From Pseudoflavonifractor sp. MSJ-37 (lineage in GTDB: Bacteria > Bacillota > Clostridia > Oscillospirales > Oscillospiraceae): DNA of 64,000 nucleotides. The DNA is taken from the NCBI RefSeq assembly GCF_018917965.1, contig NZ_JAHLPP010000001.1:372001-436000 (forward strand). The letters are read 5' to 3'. The notes under the pieces are model-generated. The model had not been told where the DNA came from. It searched no databases and saw only the letters and a program-made list of their open reading frames with translations. Positions 51,882 through 59,474 of the stretch are shown one piece after another. Made by a program: the position numbers and the translations under genes. Position 1 is the stretch's first letter, and the number at the start of each line of letters is the position of its first letter.

Positions 51882-52639
51882 AATGGAAAACACTGTGCTT
51901 GTCTGCGGCGCTGACTGCCGCACTGACCGCAGTACCCGCCTACGCGCTGGACTACACGGTGGATGCCCCGGAGGATCACCTCTTCGGCAGGCCGACCAGC
52001 GTAGAGACGGCCACGGAATATGCCGCTTCCAATGTGGATCGCAGTAAGAATACGGCGCTGATCCCGCCCGCTTTTGGCAGCCCCACCAGTTACCTGCCGA
52101 ATACGGGTGAGCCGCTGACACCAAACCTGATGCCAGGCGCGCTGAGTGGCGGCCTGCTCAATTCTGCCGGAGGGACTGGTACGGTGTCTTACCCTAAAGT
52201 GGACAGCGGCAGCTGGAGCGGAACGGCCTACACGCCAGTCACCTCTGACCTCTATTACAGCGGCGGTGATCTCGGCACGCTGAAGATCCCGGCCATTGGC
52301 CTAACAGTCAAGGTCTATGAAGGGACGGACAGTGCCGCACTCCGCAAGGGTGCAGGCCATTTTGCCGAGACGAGCATCTGGAACGGAAATGTCTGTATTG
52401 CCGGACATAACAGAGGCGTGAACAACCACTTTGGGAAGATACATACCCTCAGCATGGGCGATACCATCACCTACACAACAAAGCTGGGAACGAGAACTTA
52501 CACCGTCACCAGCGTTTCCAAGGTGTCGGAAATGGATACCGGCGGCACGGCGGCCAGCTGTGATAACCGGTTGACCCTGTATACCTGCGTCAGAGATCAA
52601 TCCGCTTATCGCTGGATGGTCTGTGCCGTAGAACGGTAA
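51878..52639 (+). CDS. Sortase
   Basis: The 253-residue protein has a signal peptide (ALTAALTAVPAYA) and a sortase domain: CIAGHNRG contains the active-site His, LTLYTC the catalytic Cys and DQSAYRW the Arg. The N-terminal region carries its own LPNTGE (residues 73-78), so the enzyme might be a substrate of a sortase. No membrane helix is visible apart from the signal peptide. ATG at 51878 follows GGGAGG. It precedes the adhesin and would process it. Confidence 0.82.
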   Translation: MKWKTLCLSAALTAALTAVPAYALDYTVDAPEDHLFGRPTSVETATEYAASNVDRSKNTALIPPAFGSPTSYLPNTGEPLTPNLMPGALSGGLLNSAGGTGTVSYPKVDSGSWSGTAYTPVTSDLYYSGGDLGTLKIPAIGLTVKVYEGTDSAALRKGAGHFAETSIWNGNVCIAGHNRGVNNHFGKIHTLSMGDTITYTTKLGTRTYTVTSVSKVSEMDTGGTAASCDNRLTLYTCVRDQSAYRWMVCAVER

Positions 52640-52661
52640 AACTACTATAAAGCGGCTGCTG

Positions 52662-52688
52662 AAATGTGGCTCAATTTGAGACACATTT
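52662..52688. repeat. ICE palindrome copy 4 (left flank of the adhesin locus)
   Basis: 27-base dyad with AAATGTG/CACATTT outer arms and CTCAA/TTGAG inner arms, central T. Bases 52668-52695 recur as an exact 28-bp inverted copy at 57702-57729. Confidence 0.85.
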
Positions 52689-52731
52689 CGACAGCCGTTT
52701 TCTCTTGCGATTTTCACAAGTCATTCACCTA

Positions 52732-52780
52732 ATTTTTCAGCGGAAGGAGGTCATGCGAAAATCGCATAGCGCTTCCTTCT
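52732..52780 (+). promoter_or_regulatory. Leader hairpin of the adhesin gene
   Basis: GCGGAAGGAGG (near 52740) pairs with CTTCCTTCTGC (near 52779) with two G-T pairs, around an inner ATGCGA/TCGCAT hairpin. The first AAGGAGG is sequestered. The real adhesin RBS (AAGGAGGC near 52790) lies just after. An alternative pairing exists with TTGCGATTTTC near 52707. Confidence 0.5.
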
Positions 52781-52801
52781 GCCCATTTTTAAGGAGGCAC
52801 T

Positions 52802-55273
52802 ATGAAAAAACGATTGATCTCCATGCTGCTGTTGGTGGTCATGGTGCTGGGGATGCTCCCGGCCACCGCTCTTGCCGCCAGCAGCGAGGAGGAAGCCCTT
52901 GGTGAAGTCAATATCTACAACGGTGAGCAGAAACTCTCGTACCTCTCCATCAACGGACGCATCCGGGAACTGATCTACACCTATTTCAATTATGTGGGTG
53001 CCAACGGAAAAACGAAGGAGATCCCTGCCTACTGCGTCAACCCCAACACCAAGGGCGTCCCGCAGACGGTGGCTCCCGGCCAGAGCATCAAATACATCGC
53101 CAAGGAAAAGGGCAGCGATCCGAAGGTCATGGGCATCATCGCCAACGGGTATCCCACCCGTGGCCTTTCGGAGCTGAAGCTGGAGAACAAGTACCACGCC
53201 TACTATGCGACCAAGATGGCACTGTGGTGCTACCTGCTCCCCAACTGGAACATCAACAACCTAAAGGTCAATCCCAACCTGACCGGTGCGGAGCTTCAGC
53301 GGGCGCAGGCTATTCTCGCCGCCGCAAAGGACATCTATGTGCGTGGCACGGCGTGGAGCAAGGTGCTATCGCCCCGCGTCACCGCAGCGGCTGACCGGGA
53401 CACTGCTTATGCCGTTACAGTAGACGGACAGCAGTACAAGCAGCAGGTGTTTACGGTCCACTCGGATACCTGGGTGTGCGACTATGCCATCCGTGTTGCA
53501 TTTTCGGACCCTGCTTCTGTTCCCGCAGGAACGCGCATCGTGGACATGAACAACAAGGATATTACGACGATCACCACCTCCGGCACCGGAGATGGCTATG
53601 ATGGGAAATTCAAAGTTCTATATCCCGCCGCTGCGGTGGCAGGCAAGACCGGCAGCGTCCAGCTTTCCTTCTCTACTAATGTCTATCAATATGCGGTGTT
53701 CTATGCCACCTGCGCGGAGGTCAGCAAATACGGCCAGCTCCAGAACTATATGTGCGACACCGACCCCACTACCACAATGAGACTGTCCACATACAGTAAT
53801 TACAGCGACGGTGAGAAAACCGAAGAACCCGACACCGGCCTGAAAATTATCAAGCTGGAAAAAGGCACGGACACGCCGCTGAGCGGAGCCGTCTTTGAGG
53901 TGATCGGTCCTGATGGAGCCACTGTTGGCACCTTCAATACTGGCTCGGACGGCACCGTGACCATCCCTCTGACGCTGGCTGGCAACTACACCGTGTATGA
54001 GCGCGTGGCCCCACTGAACCATCTTATCAGCGATACTCCCGCGCAGAACATCAAGGTGGAGTATGGCAAGGTGGCGGAGCTGACCTGCTGGAACGAGCCT
54101 TACGGAACGCTTCGCATCGAGAAGCTGTCCGACACTGGGGCGCACCTGCCCAGTGCCATGGTGCAGATCAAGCACATCGAGAGCGGCGTGACCTACACCG
54201 CTGAAACCAATTTTGCGGGCTATGCCATCTTTGACAACATCAAGCCCGGTGCTTATGAGATCAAGGAGATCACCGCGCCTTCCGGCTGGCTGAAGGACAA
54301 TGCCACCTATACGGCTTCCGTGGCCACCGGCGAAACCACGACCTTTTCTCTCGTGAACAAGGAGCTGCCCGGTCTGCGGATCATCAAATATGACCGCAAG
54401 AACATGGTGGCAATGGCCAATGTCACCTTCGAGATTTTCCGAGACAGCGTTTCTCTCGGCAAATTCCGCACGGACGAGTTTGGTGAAATCCTCCTGACCG
54501 ACGCTGCCCCCGGCACCTACCGCGCCGTGGAGGTAGACACCGGCAGCGACGGCCACATCCTCGACACCACGCCGCAGGAGGTGGAGTTGTCTGCCGGCGA
54601 CGGCATCAAGGAATTGCTGTTCTTCAATGATGTGAAGCCGGGACTGCGGCTGGTCAAGGTGGACAGCACCGATCCCAGCAAGGTCATTCCCAACGCAGTT
54701 TTTGAAATTAAGTCCGTGGCTGGTGATTACGGTCCCAAGGAATTTATCACCGACCAGAACGGCGAAATTGACCTTTCCAAGCTGCCCACCGGCGCGTATG
54801 TGGTCACGGAAAAAGCCTGTGAGGGCTATATCATCGACCAGGCCCAGCGCATCATTCACTTGGACGCCAACGAGGACGCGCAGTTCGTTTTCACCAATAC
54901 CATCAAGCCATCTCTGCAAATCATCAAGACCAGTTCGGACGGCTCCCGCCTGAAAAATGTGTCTTTCCGTATTGCCAAAATTGCGGACGGAACGCATTAT
55001 CTTGACCGCACCACCAATGAGCAGGGCGAAATTCTGATTGCTGATTTGGAACCCGGTGTTTACTCCGTCAAGGAAACCGCCACGGATTCCTCTCACATCC
55101 TCGACCTGCGGGAGTATCACATGGAGCTGTTCGCAGGCCGAACCAGCACCCTGACCATCGAGAATCAGAAACGCCCCAACCTGACCGTCTACAAGCACGA
55201 CGCCGACACCGGCGAGCCCATCGCAGATACCGTGTTTGAAGTCCGTGCCGCAGACGGTCACAGCGTCGATTAG
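52802..55273 (+). CDS. Giant thioester/Cna-B adhesin, N-terminal part (ends at an in-frame TAG)
   Basis: The 823-residue product has a signal peptide, a thioester-domain-like N-terminus (AYCVNP with Cys78; YYATKMALWCYL near 135) and about five complete Cna-B/SpaA-type repeats of ~90 residues (each starting with a Lys-containing strand such as LKIIKLEKG and ending with a Glu-containing YEIKEIT-like segment). Repeat 6 is cut by TAG at 55271-55273. In the thioester motif the usual Gln is Lys138. The reading continues in frame in the next entry; probably one gene of 52802-57700 with a nonsense mutation. Confidence 0.8.
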   Translation: MKKRLISMLLLVVMVLGMLPATALAASSEEEALGEVNIYNGEQKLSYLSINGRIRELIYTYFNYVGANGKTKEIPAYCVNPNTKGVPQTVAPGQSIKYIAKEKGSDPKVMGIIANGYPTRGLSELKLENKYHAYYATKMALWCYLLPNWNINNLKVNPNLTGAELQRAQAILAAAKDIYVRGTAWSKVLSPRVTAAADRDTAYAVTVDGQQYKQQVFTVHSDTWVCDYAIRVAFSDPASVPAGTRIVDMNNKDITTITTSGTGDGYDGKFKVLYPAAAVAGKTGSVQLSFSTNVYQYAVFYATCAEVSKYGQLQNYMCDTDPTTTMRLSTYSNYSDGEKTEEPDTGLKIIKLEKGTDTPLSGAVFEVIGPDGATVGTFNTGSDGTVTIPLTLAGNYTVYERVAPLNHLISDTPAQNIKVEYGKVAELTCWNEPYGTLRIEKLSDTGAHLPSAMVQIKHIESGVTYTAETNFAGYAIFDNIKPGAYEIKEITAPSGWLKDNATYTASVATGETTTFSLVNKELPGLRIIKYDRKNMVAMANVTFEIFRDSVSLGKFRTDEFGEILLTDAAPGTYRAVEVDTGSDGHILDTTPQEVELSAGDGIKELLFFNDVKPGLRLVKVDSTDPSKVIPNAVFEIKSVAGDYGPKEFITDQNGEIDLSKLPTGAYVVTEKACEGYIIDQAQRIIHLDANEDAQFVFTNTIKPSLQIIKTSSDGSRLKNVSFRIAKIADGTHYLDRTTNEQGEILIADLEPGVYSVKETATDSSHILDLREYHMELFAGRTSTLTIENQKRPNLTVYKHDADTGEPIADTVFEVRAADGHSVD

Positions 55274-55303
55274 ATCAAGACAGACAGTGAGGGCAAGGCG
55301 GAG

Positions 55304-57700
55304 TTGAAAAACCTGCTGCCCGGTGTGTACGAAATCAGCGAAAAATCCGTGCCGTCGCCGTATCTGCTGGACGCGCCCTCTCAGCTTGCCACCCTCTACC
55401 CTAACCGAGATCACACCGTTTATTTTGAAAACCATCAGAAGCCCGCACTGACCGTTAAAAAGGTGGACAGTGTGACCGGCGATCCCTTGCAGGGTGCAAA
55501 GTTCCATGTTACCTACGCCAGCAACAATACCGGCAGCGGCGAGATCAATGACCTTGGCACTTTCTATACCGACGAAAGCGGCCAGTTCCAGTTGACCGGT
55601 TTGCGGGACGGCTGGTACAAGGTAACGGAGCAGGAGCCGCCCACGGGGTACGCCATCAAGGAGGCCACGCAGGAGGTCTATATCCAGTCCGGCACTTCCA
55701 AAGTGCTGACCTTTGAGAATATCCCTCTGTCTGCACTCATTGTCTGGAAGTACGATTCCGTCACTGGCGAAGCGGTGAGCAACGCCGTGTTCCAAGTGAA
55801 GTATCTCACCGGCACCTCCGGCACGGGCGGTACGGTCATCGGCACCTACAAGACTTCTGCCAACGGCAGCTTCACCGTTACCGGCCTGAAGGAAGGTACT
55901 TACATTGTAGAGGAACTTGCCAGTGACAGCGGCCATGTGATCGACACCGCGCCCCAGACCGCCTATATCAGCGGCAAGCAGCAGGATGTGGTGCAGCTCT
56001 ATTTCGGCAACAGCCCCAAGGGCAGCCTGCTGCTAAAAAAGATCGACAGTGTGACCCATAAGCCCCTTTCCGATGTGGAGTTCATGGTGACGACCGCAGA
56101 CGGAACAGTGGTGGGTGACGCCAACGGCAAATGTATCACTGACAGCGCAGGTACTTTCACGATTACGGACATCGTCCCCGGCACAACGCTGGTGGTGAAG
56201 GAAACCCGCGCAAGGGACGGCTATCTGCTGGACGACGCCCCGCAGACCGCAACCATCAAGGCGGGTCAGACCGTGACGCTGGAGTTCCGCAATCAGCCGC
56301 AGGGCTCCCTTATTATCAATAAGCTGTCCAGTGCGGATAAGAAAACACCCCTGGAGGGTGTGCTGTTCCAGATCACCTATTCCGATGGCAGCTTCGTGGA
56401 CAATGGCGCACTTTCCAGCAAGGGCCTGTATCGGACTGATAAAAACGGCCAGATCATTCTCAGCTGCATCACCGGCACCATGATCGTGACAGAGGAGGAG
56501 ACGATCCGGGGCTATCGCATTGACGAGACATCCCGCACACAGACCGTAGAAGTCCGCACAAATGACACCCAGCAGCTATGGTTTTATAACACGCCCGTTT
56601 CCGGCATCCTGATCCATAAAATTTCCAGCGTAGACGGAAAGGAAATCCCCGGTGTGACCTTCCTGCTCTATGACAGCACCAATACACCGGTTGCACAGGC
56701 CACCAGCGATGACCACGGCTACGCTTGGTTTGAGGACTTGCCCGCTGGACGCTACTTCCTGCGCGAGATGGAAAACGAGGGCTATGTGCGGGATACGCAG
56801 AAAAAGACCGTCTATGTGAAGCCCGGCGAGACTACTGAGGTCGAATGGGAGAATACCCCCATCACCGGACAGATCCAAATCACAAAGCGTTCTGCGGACT
56901 ACAACTCCACCAATGGCCTGCCTGCCGGGACACTGCTGGAGGGCGCGGTGTTCGAGATCACCGATAAGGCCGGGAATGTAGTCGATACCATTCGTTCCAA
57001 CAGCCGCGGACTGGCCATCTCCAAGCAGCTGCCGCTGTCCCGCTATTTCGTCCGCGAGGTGAAAGCGCCGGAGCATTACGGCATCAGTGAAAAGGAACTG
57101 ACGATGTATCTGGAATATGAGGGCCAGATCGCCCGCCTTGAAGTGGAGGACAAGAGCCTATCCACCGGCGTGTCCATCACCAAGACCGGCCCCAAGGAGA
57201 TCATGGCAAATCAGCCGGTACGCTTTGCGTTCTCGCAGATCGCCAATACCTCCAATGTCAGCCTGAGTAATTTCTATTGGCGCGATACCCTCCCCGCGCA
57301 GGTGCGGCTGGAGAAGGTCGTGACCGGCACTTACAACTTCCCCGGCACTTATAAGATCGTCTATCGCGTCAACGGCGGCGATTATCGCACTCTGGCCGAT
57401 AACCTTTCGACTGGAAAGAACTACACGCTGGCTGCATCCTCTGTAGCGCTGGGGCTGGCCGCCAATGAGCGCGTGACGGAGGTTATGTTCGTATTCGGAC
57501 AAGCTCCGGCAGGCTTTGCCCAGGTGGAAAGCCCCTATCTCTACTGTAAGGCCGTGGCCGGACTTCCGGCTGGCTCCTTTGTCAATGTGGCGGATGTCGG
57601 CGGAACTTATAACGGAACATGGGTGCAGGCAGTCAGCCGTTGGGTCATTTCGGTCTATGGAAAACCGACTGTTCCCAAGCTACCCCGCACCGGGTATTGA
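55304..57700 (+). CDS. Giant adhesin, C-terminal part (same frame, after the TAG)
   Basis: From the TAG the frame continues without another stop for 2.4 kb. It encodes the rest of repeat 6, repeats 7-12 (Cna-B-like, each with the conserved Glu), and a ~170-residue DUF11-like domain, ending KPTVPKLPRTGY. LPRTG is sortase-like but is directly followed by Tyr and the stop: no hydrophobic segment or basic tail. A TTG at 55304 could start translation but has no clear RBS. Together the two parts would be 1632 residues. Confidence 0.7.
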   Translation: MKNLLPGVYEISEKSVPSPYLLDAPSQLATLYPNRDHTVYFENHQKPALTVKKVDSVTGDPLQGAKFHVTYASNNTGSGEINDLGTFYTDESGQFQLTGLRDGWYKVTEQEPPTGYAIKEATQEVYIQSGTSKVLTFENIPLSALIVWKYDSVTGEAVSNAVFQVKYLTGTSGTGGTVIGTYKTSANGSFTVTGLKEGTYIVEELASDSGHVIDTAPQTAYISGKQQDVVQLYFGNSPKGSLLLKKIDSVTHKPLSDVEFMVTTADGTVVGDANGKCITDSAGTFTITDIVPGTTLVVKETRARDGYLLDDAPQTATIKAGQTVTLEFRNQPQGSLIINKLSSADKKTPLEGVLFQITYSDGSFVDNGALSSKGLYRTDKNGQIILSCITGTMIVTEEETIRGYRIDETSRTQTVEVRTNDTQQLWFYNTPVSGILIHKISSVDGKEIPGVTFLLYDSTNTPVAQATSDDHGYAWFEDLPAGRYFLREMENEGYVRDTQKKTVYVKPGETTEVEWENTPITGQIQITKRSADYNSTNGLPAGTLLEGAVFEITDKAGNVVDTIRSNSRGLAISKQLPLSRYFVREVKAPEHYGISEKELTMYLEYEGQIARLEVEDKSLSTGVSITKTGPKEIMANQPVRFAFSQIANTSNVSLSNFYWRDTLPAQVRLEKVVTGTYNFPGTYKIVYRVNGGDYRTLADNLSTGKNYTLAASSVALGLAANERVTEVMFVFGQAPAGFAQVESPYLYCKAVAGLPAGSFVNVADVGGTYNGTWVQAVSRWVISVYGKPTVPKLPRTGY

Positions 57701-57708
57701 TGCTGTCG

Positions 57709-57735
57709 AAATGTGTCTCAAATTGAGCCGCATTA
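57709..57735. repeat. ICE palindrome copy 5 (right flank of the adhesin, inverted)
   Basis: 27-base dyad in reversed orientation relative to copies 1, 3 and 4. With its flank, 57702-57729 is the exact reverse complement of 52668-52695. It lies directly after the adhesin stop. Confidence 0.85.
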
Positions 57736-57737
57736 TT

Positions 57738-57764
57738 GGGGCCGCTCCGAAAAGGGAGCGGCCC
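57738..57764 (+). terminator. Hairpin after the adhesin gene
   Basis: GGGCCGCTCC pairs with GGAGCGGCCC over a GAAAA-type loop, followed by TTCGC; weak T-run. Confidence 0.45.
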
Positions 57765-57786
57765 TTCGCTGTGCAAGGAGGCGCAC

Positions 57787-58980
57787 ATGAGACGGAATCA
57801 GAATGACAGTCCGCTACTGTGGCTTCTGCCTGTCCCTGTGGTGCTTTGGCTGGCAGCACTGCTGGCAACGGAGTACAAAGCAGGAATGACGGTGTTTACA
57901 CTGATGGGACGGTTTTCATGGTTGATGGAGCATCCGCTGTCTGTCCGGTGGACGCCGTATACGCTCAAGTTTATGCTGGGCGCACTGATCGCCTATGGCT
58001 TTGCCGTGGCGCTCTGCTGCTCTACCCGCGAAAACCGCAGGCCGGGAGAAGAACACGGCTCTGCCAAGTGGGGCAGTGCCAAGCGGCTCAATGCAAAGTA
58101 CCGCGACAAAGACCCGCGCAACAACACCATCTTGACACAGAATGTCCGCATGAGCCTGAACGGGAAAATGCACCGGCGCAACCTGCTGCAAATCGTGATC
58201 GGCGGCTCCGGCGCAGGTAAGACCCGCTTTTTCGTGAAGCCAAATCTGATGGAGGCAAATTGCAGCTTTCTTGTGACTGACCCAAAAGGCGAAACGCTCC
58301 GGGCGGTAGCCCCGCTGCTGCTCCAGAAAGGCTATGTCATCAAGGTATTCGACCTGATCGACCCGGCCCGGTCGGACAGCTTCAATGCCTTTGCCTACAT
58401 CAAGAACGATAAGGATGTGATGAAACTGGTCAACAACTTCATTAAAAACACCACGCCCAAGGGCGCGCAGCAGAACGATCCGTTTTGGGAGCGTTCCGAG
58501 ATCGCACTGGATACGGCGCTCATTCTGTACCTGATCCATGAAGCGCCGCCGGAGGAGCAGAATTTTGAAATGCTCATCTATATGATCGAAAACGGCGGCG
58601 CAAAAGAGGACGATGACGATTATCAGTCCCCCTTAGACCTGCTGTTTGAGGCGCTGGAGGAGGATGACCCCAGCCATATCGCCGTGCGGGAATATAAGAT
58701 CTACAAGCAGGCTGCGGGTGTTGTATGCTCTAAAAGACTTCTTAATCAAGCGGTTGGGAAGTCTCTTAGAACACACAACCTAAAATCGAAGAAAAGAGCG
58801 CAAGTTATGAGAAAAAACGAGAAAATCACTGCTCTGTATGAACGACTGAGCCGTGATGACTTTGGCAAAGATGATGACCAGCAGCGTGAGAGCAACTCCA
58901 TATCGAATCAAGAGTTACTATGTAAAGGGTGGTTTCTCCCACCTAATACATATGACTGCGGCTCATTTGTGGTGAATTGA
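57787..58980 (+). CDS. virD4: VirD4/TraG-type coupling protein, truncated by a nested element
   Basis: The coupling protein delivers the relaxase-DNA complex to the transfer channel. It has two N-terminal membrane helices and the Walker A IGGSGAGKTRFF near residue 140, then LVTDPKGE (Walker B-like). Homology stops near 58,717 at EYKIYKQAAG, where a family member would continue for ~250-300 residues. The remaining frame (VVCSKRLLN...) reads into the end of an inserted element and then fuses to the start of a serine recombinase. The rest of virD4 is expected beyond the window. Confidence 0.8.
   Translation: MRRNQNDSPLLWLLPVPVVLWLAALLATEYKAGMTVFTLMGRFSWLMEHPLSVRWTPYTLKFMLGALIAYGFAVALCCSTRENRRPGEEHGSAKWGSAKRLNAKYRDKDPRNNTILTQNVRMSLNGKMHRRNLLQIVIGGSGAGKTRFFVKPNLMEANCSFLVTDPKGETLRAVAPLLLQKGYVIKVFDLIDPARSDSFNAFAYIKNDKDVMKLVNNFIKNTTPKGAQQNDPFWERSEIALDTALILYLIHEAPPEEQNFEMLIYMIENGGAKEDDDDYQSPLDLLFEALEEDDPSHIAVREYKIYKQAAGVVCSKRLLNQAVGKSLRTHNLKSKKRAQVMRKNEKITALYERLSRDDFGKDDDQQRESNSISNQELLCKGWFLPPNTYDCGSFVVN
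58720..58779. repeat. Imperfect inverted repeat at the left end of the nested element
   Basis: The 22-base arms 58720-58741 and 58758-58779 match at 19 positions when one is reverse complemented, with a 16-base centre. They start where virD4 homology ends, as expected for the recombinase-binding end of a TnpX/TndX-type element. Confidence 0.65.
58807..58920 (+). pseudogene. N-terminal fragment of a large serine recombinase
   Basis: MRKNEKITALYERLSRDD followed by DDQQRESNSISNQ is the start of a TnpX/TndX-type recombinase, including the catalytic Ser of the ERLSRDD motif. It stops after about 37 residues and reads into unrelated sequence. It is fused in frame to the truncated virD4. A complete related recombinase lies at 62865. 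Confidence 0.75.
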
Positions 58981-59053
58981 AAAGCAGTTGTAGGAAAGGA
59001 GAAGAAAAGTTCTTATAACCGCTGGAAATCAACACACGAAGGAGCTAATTTTT

Positions 59054-59425
59054 ATGAAATCGCTATTTGAGCAACTGGGCGGCACTTATCATCAGGAGGG
59101 CGATTACCTTATCCCAAACCTTACCCTGCCGGATGAGCCAGAATATCAGATTGGCAAGTATGGGCGTATGCGCCGTAGCTATCTGAAAGAACATCGCCCT
59201 GTTCTCTACGCAAACTATCTCACGAGCGGAACGCTGCACCGGCATCTTGCGGAGATTGACCAAGCCTGCAATAAGCGAATGGAAATCATCATCTCTGCTA
59301 TGGCGAAGCAGGAAGTCGTGACCGAAGTTCTGAAAGCCGCTGACCAGATGGAATGGGTGCGCCGGATGAACAGCATTCGCAGCCGTGCGGAGGAAGTCGT
59401 TCTGACCGAGCTTGTATATGCCTGA
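59054..59425 (+). CDS. tnpV: TnpV-like protein
   Basis: The 123-residue protein (MKSLFEQLGGTYHQEGDYLIPNLTLP) matches TnpV of Tn4451/Tn4453-type elements. TnpV is of unknown function but is a reliable marker of this element family. GAAGGAG precedes the start. Confidence 0.85.
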   Translation: MKSLFEQLGGTYHQEGDYLIPNLTLPDEPEYQIGKYGRMRRSYLKEHRPVLYANYLTSGTLHRHLAEIDQACNKRMEIIISAMAKQEVVTEVLKAADQMEWVRRMNSIRSRAEEVVLTELVYA

Positions 59426-59431
59426 TAAAAC

Positions 59432-59469
59432 GCCCGTTATTGGCTGTTTGGCCGATAACGGGCATTTTT
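59432..59469. terminator. Terminator between tnpV and the rhuM gene
   Basis: GCCCGTTAT pairs with ATAACGGGC over a 14-base loop; ATTTTT follows. Genes converge here, so it may serve both. Confidence 0.75.
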
Positions 59470-59474
59470 GCGTA

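Noticed and set aside
53618..55936. 772-codon minus-strand frame opposite the adhesin
   Set aside because: Shadow of the repeat-rich adhesin gene; no RBS or motif.
41951..57735. The five palindromes as ordinary intrinsic terminators
   Set aside because: T-runs are absent or poor in most copies, one copy is inverted, and sequence (not only pairing) is conserved; I list them as an unexplained repeat family instead.
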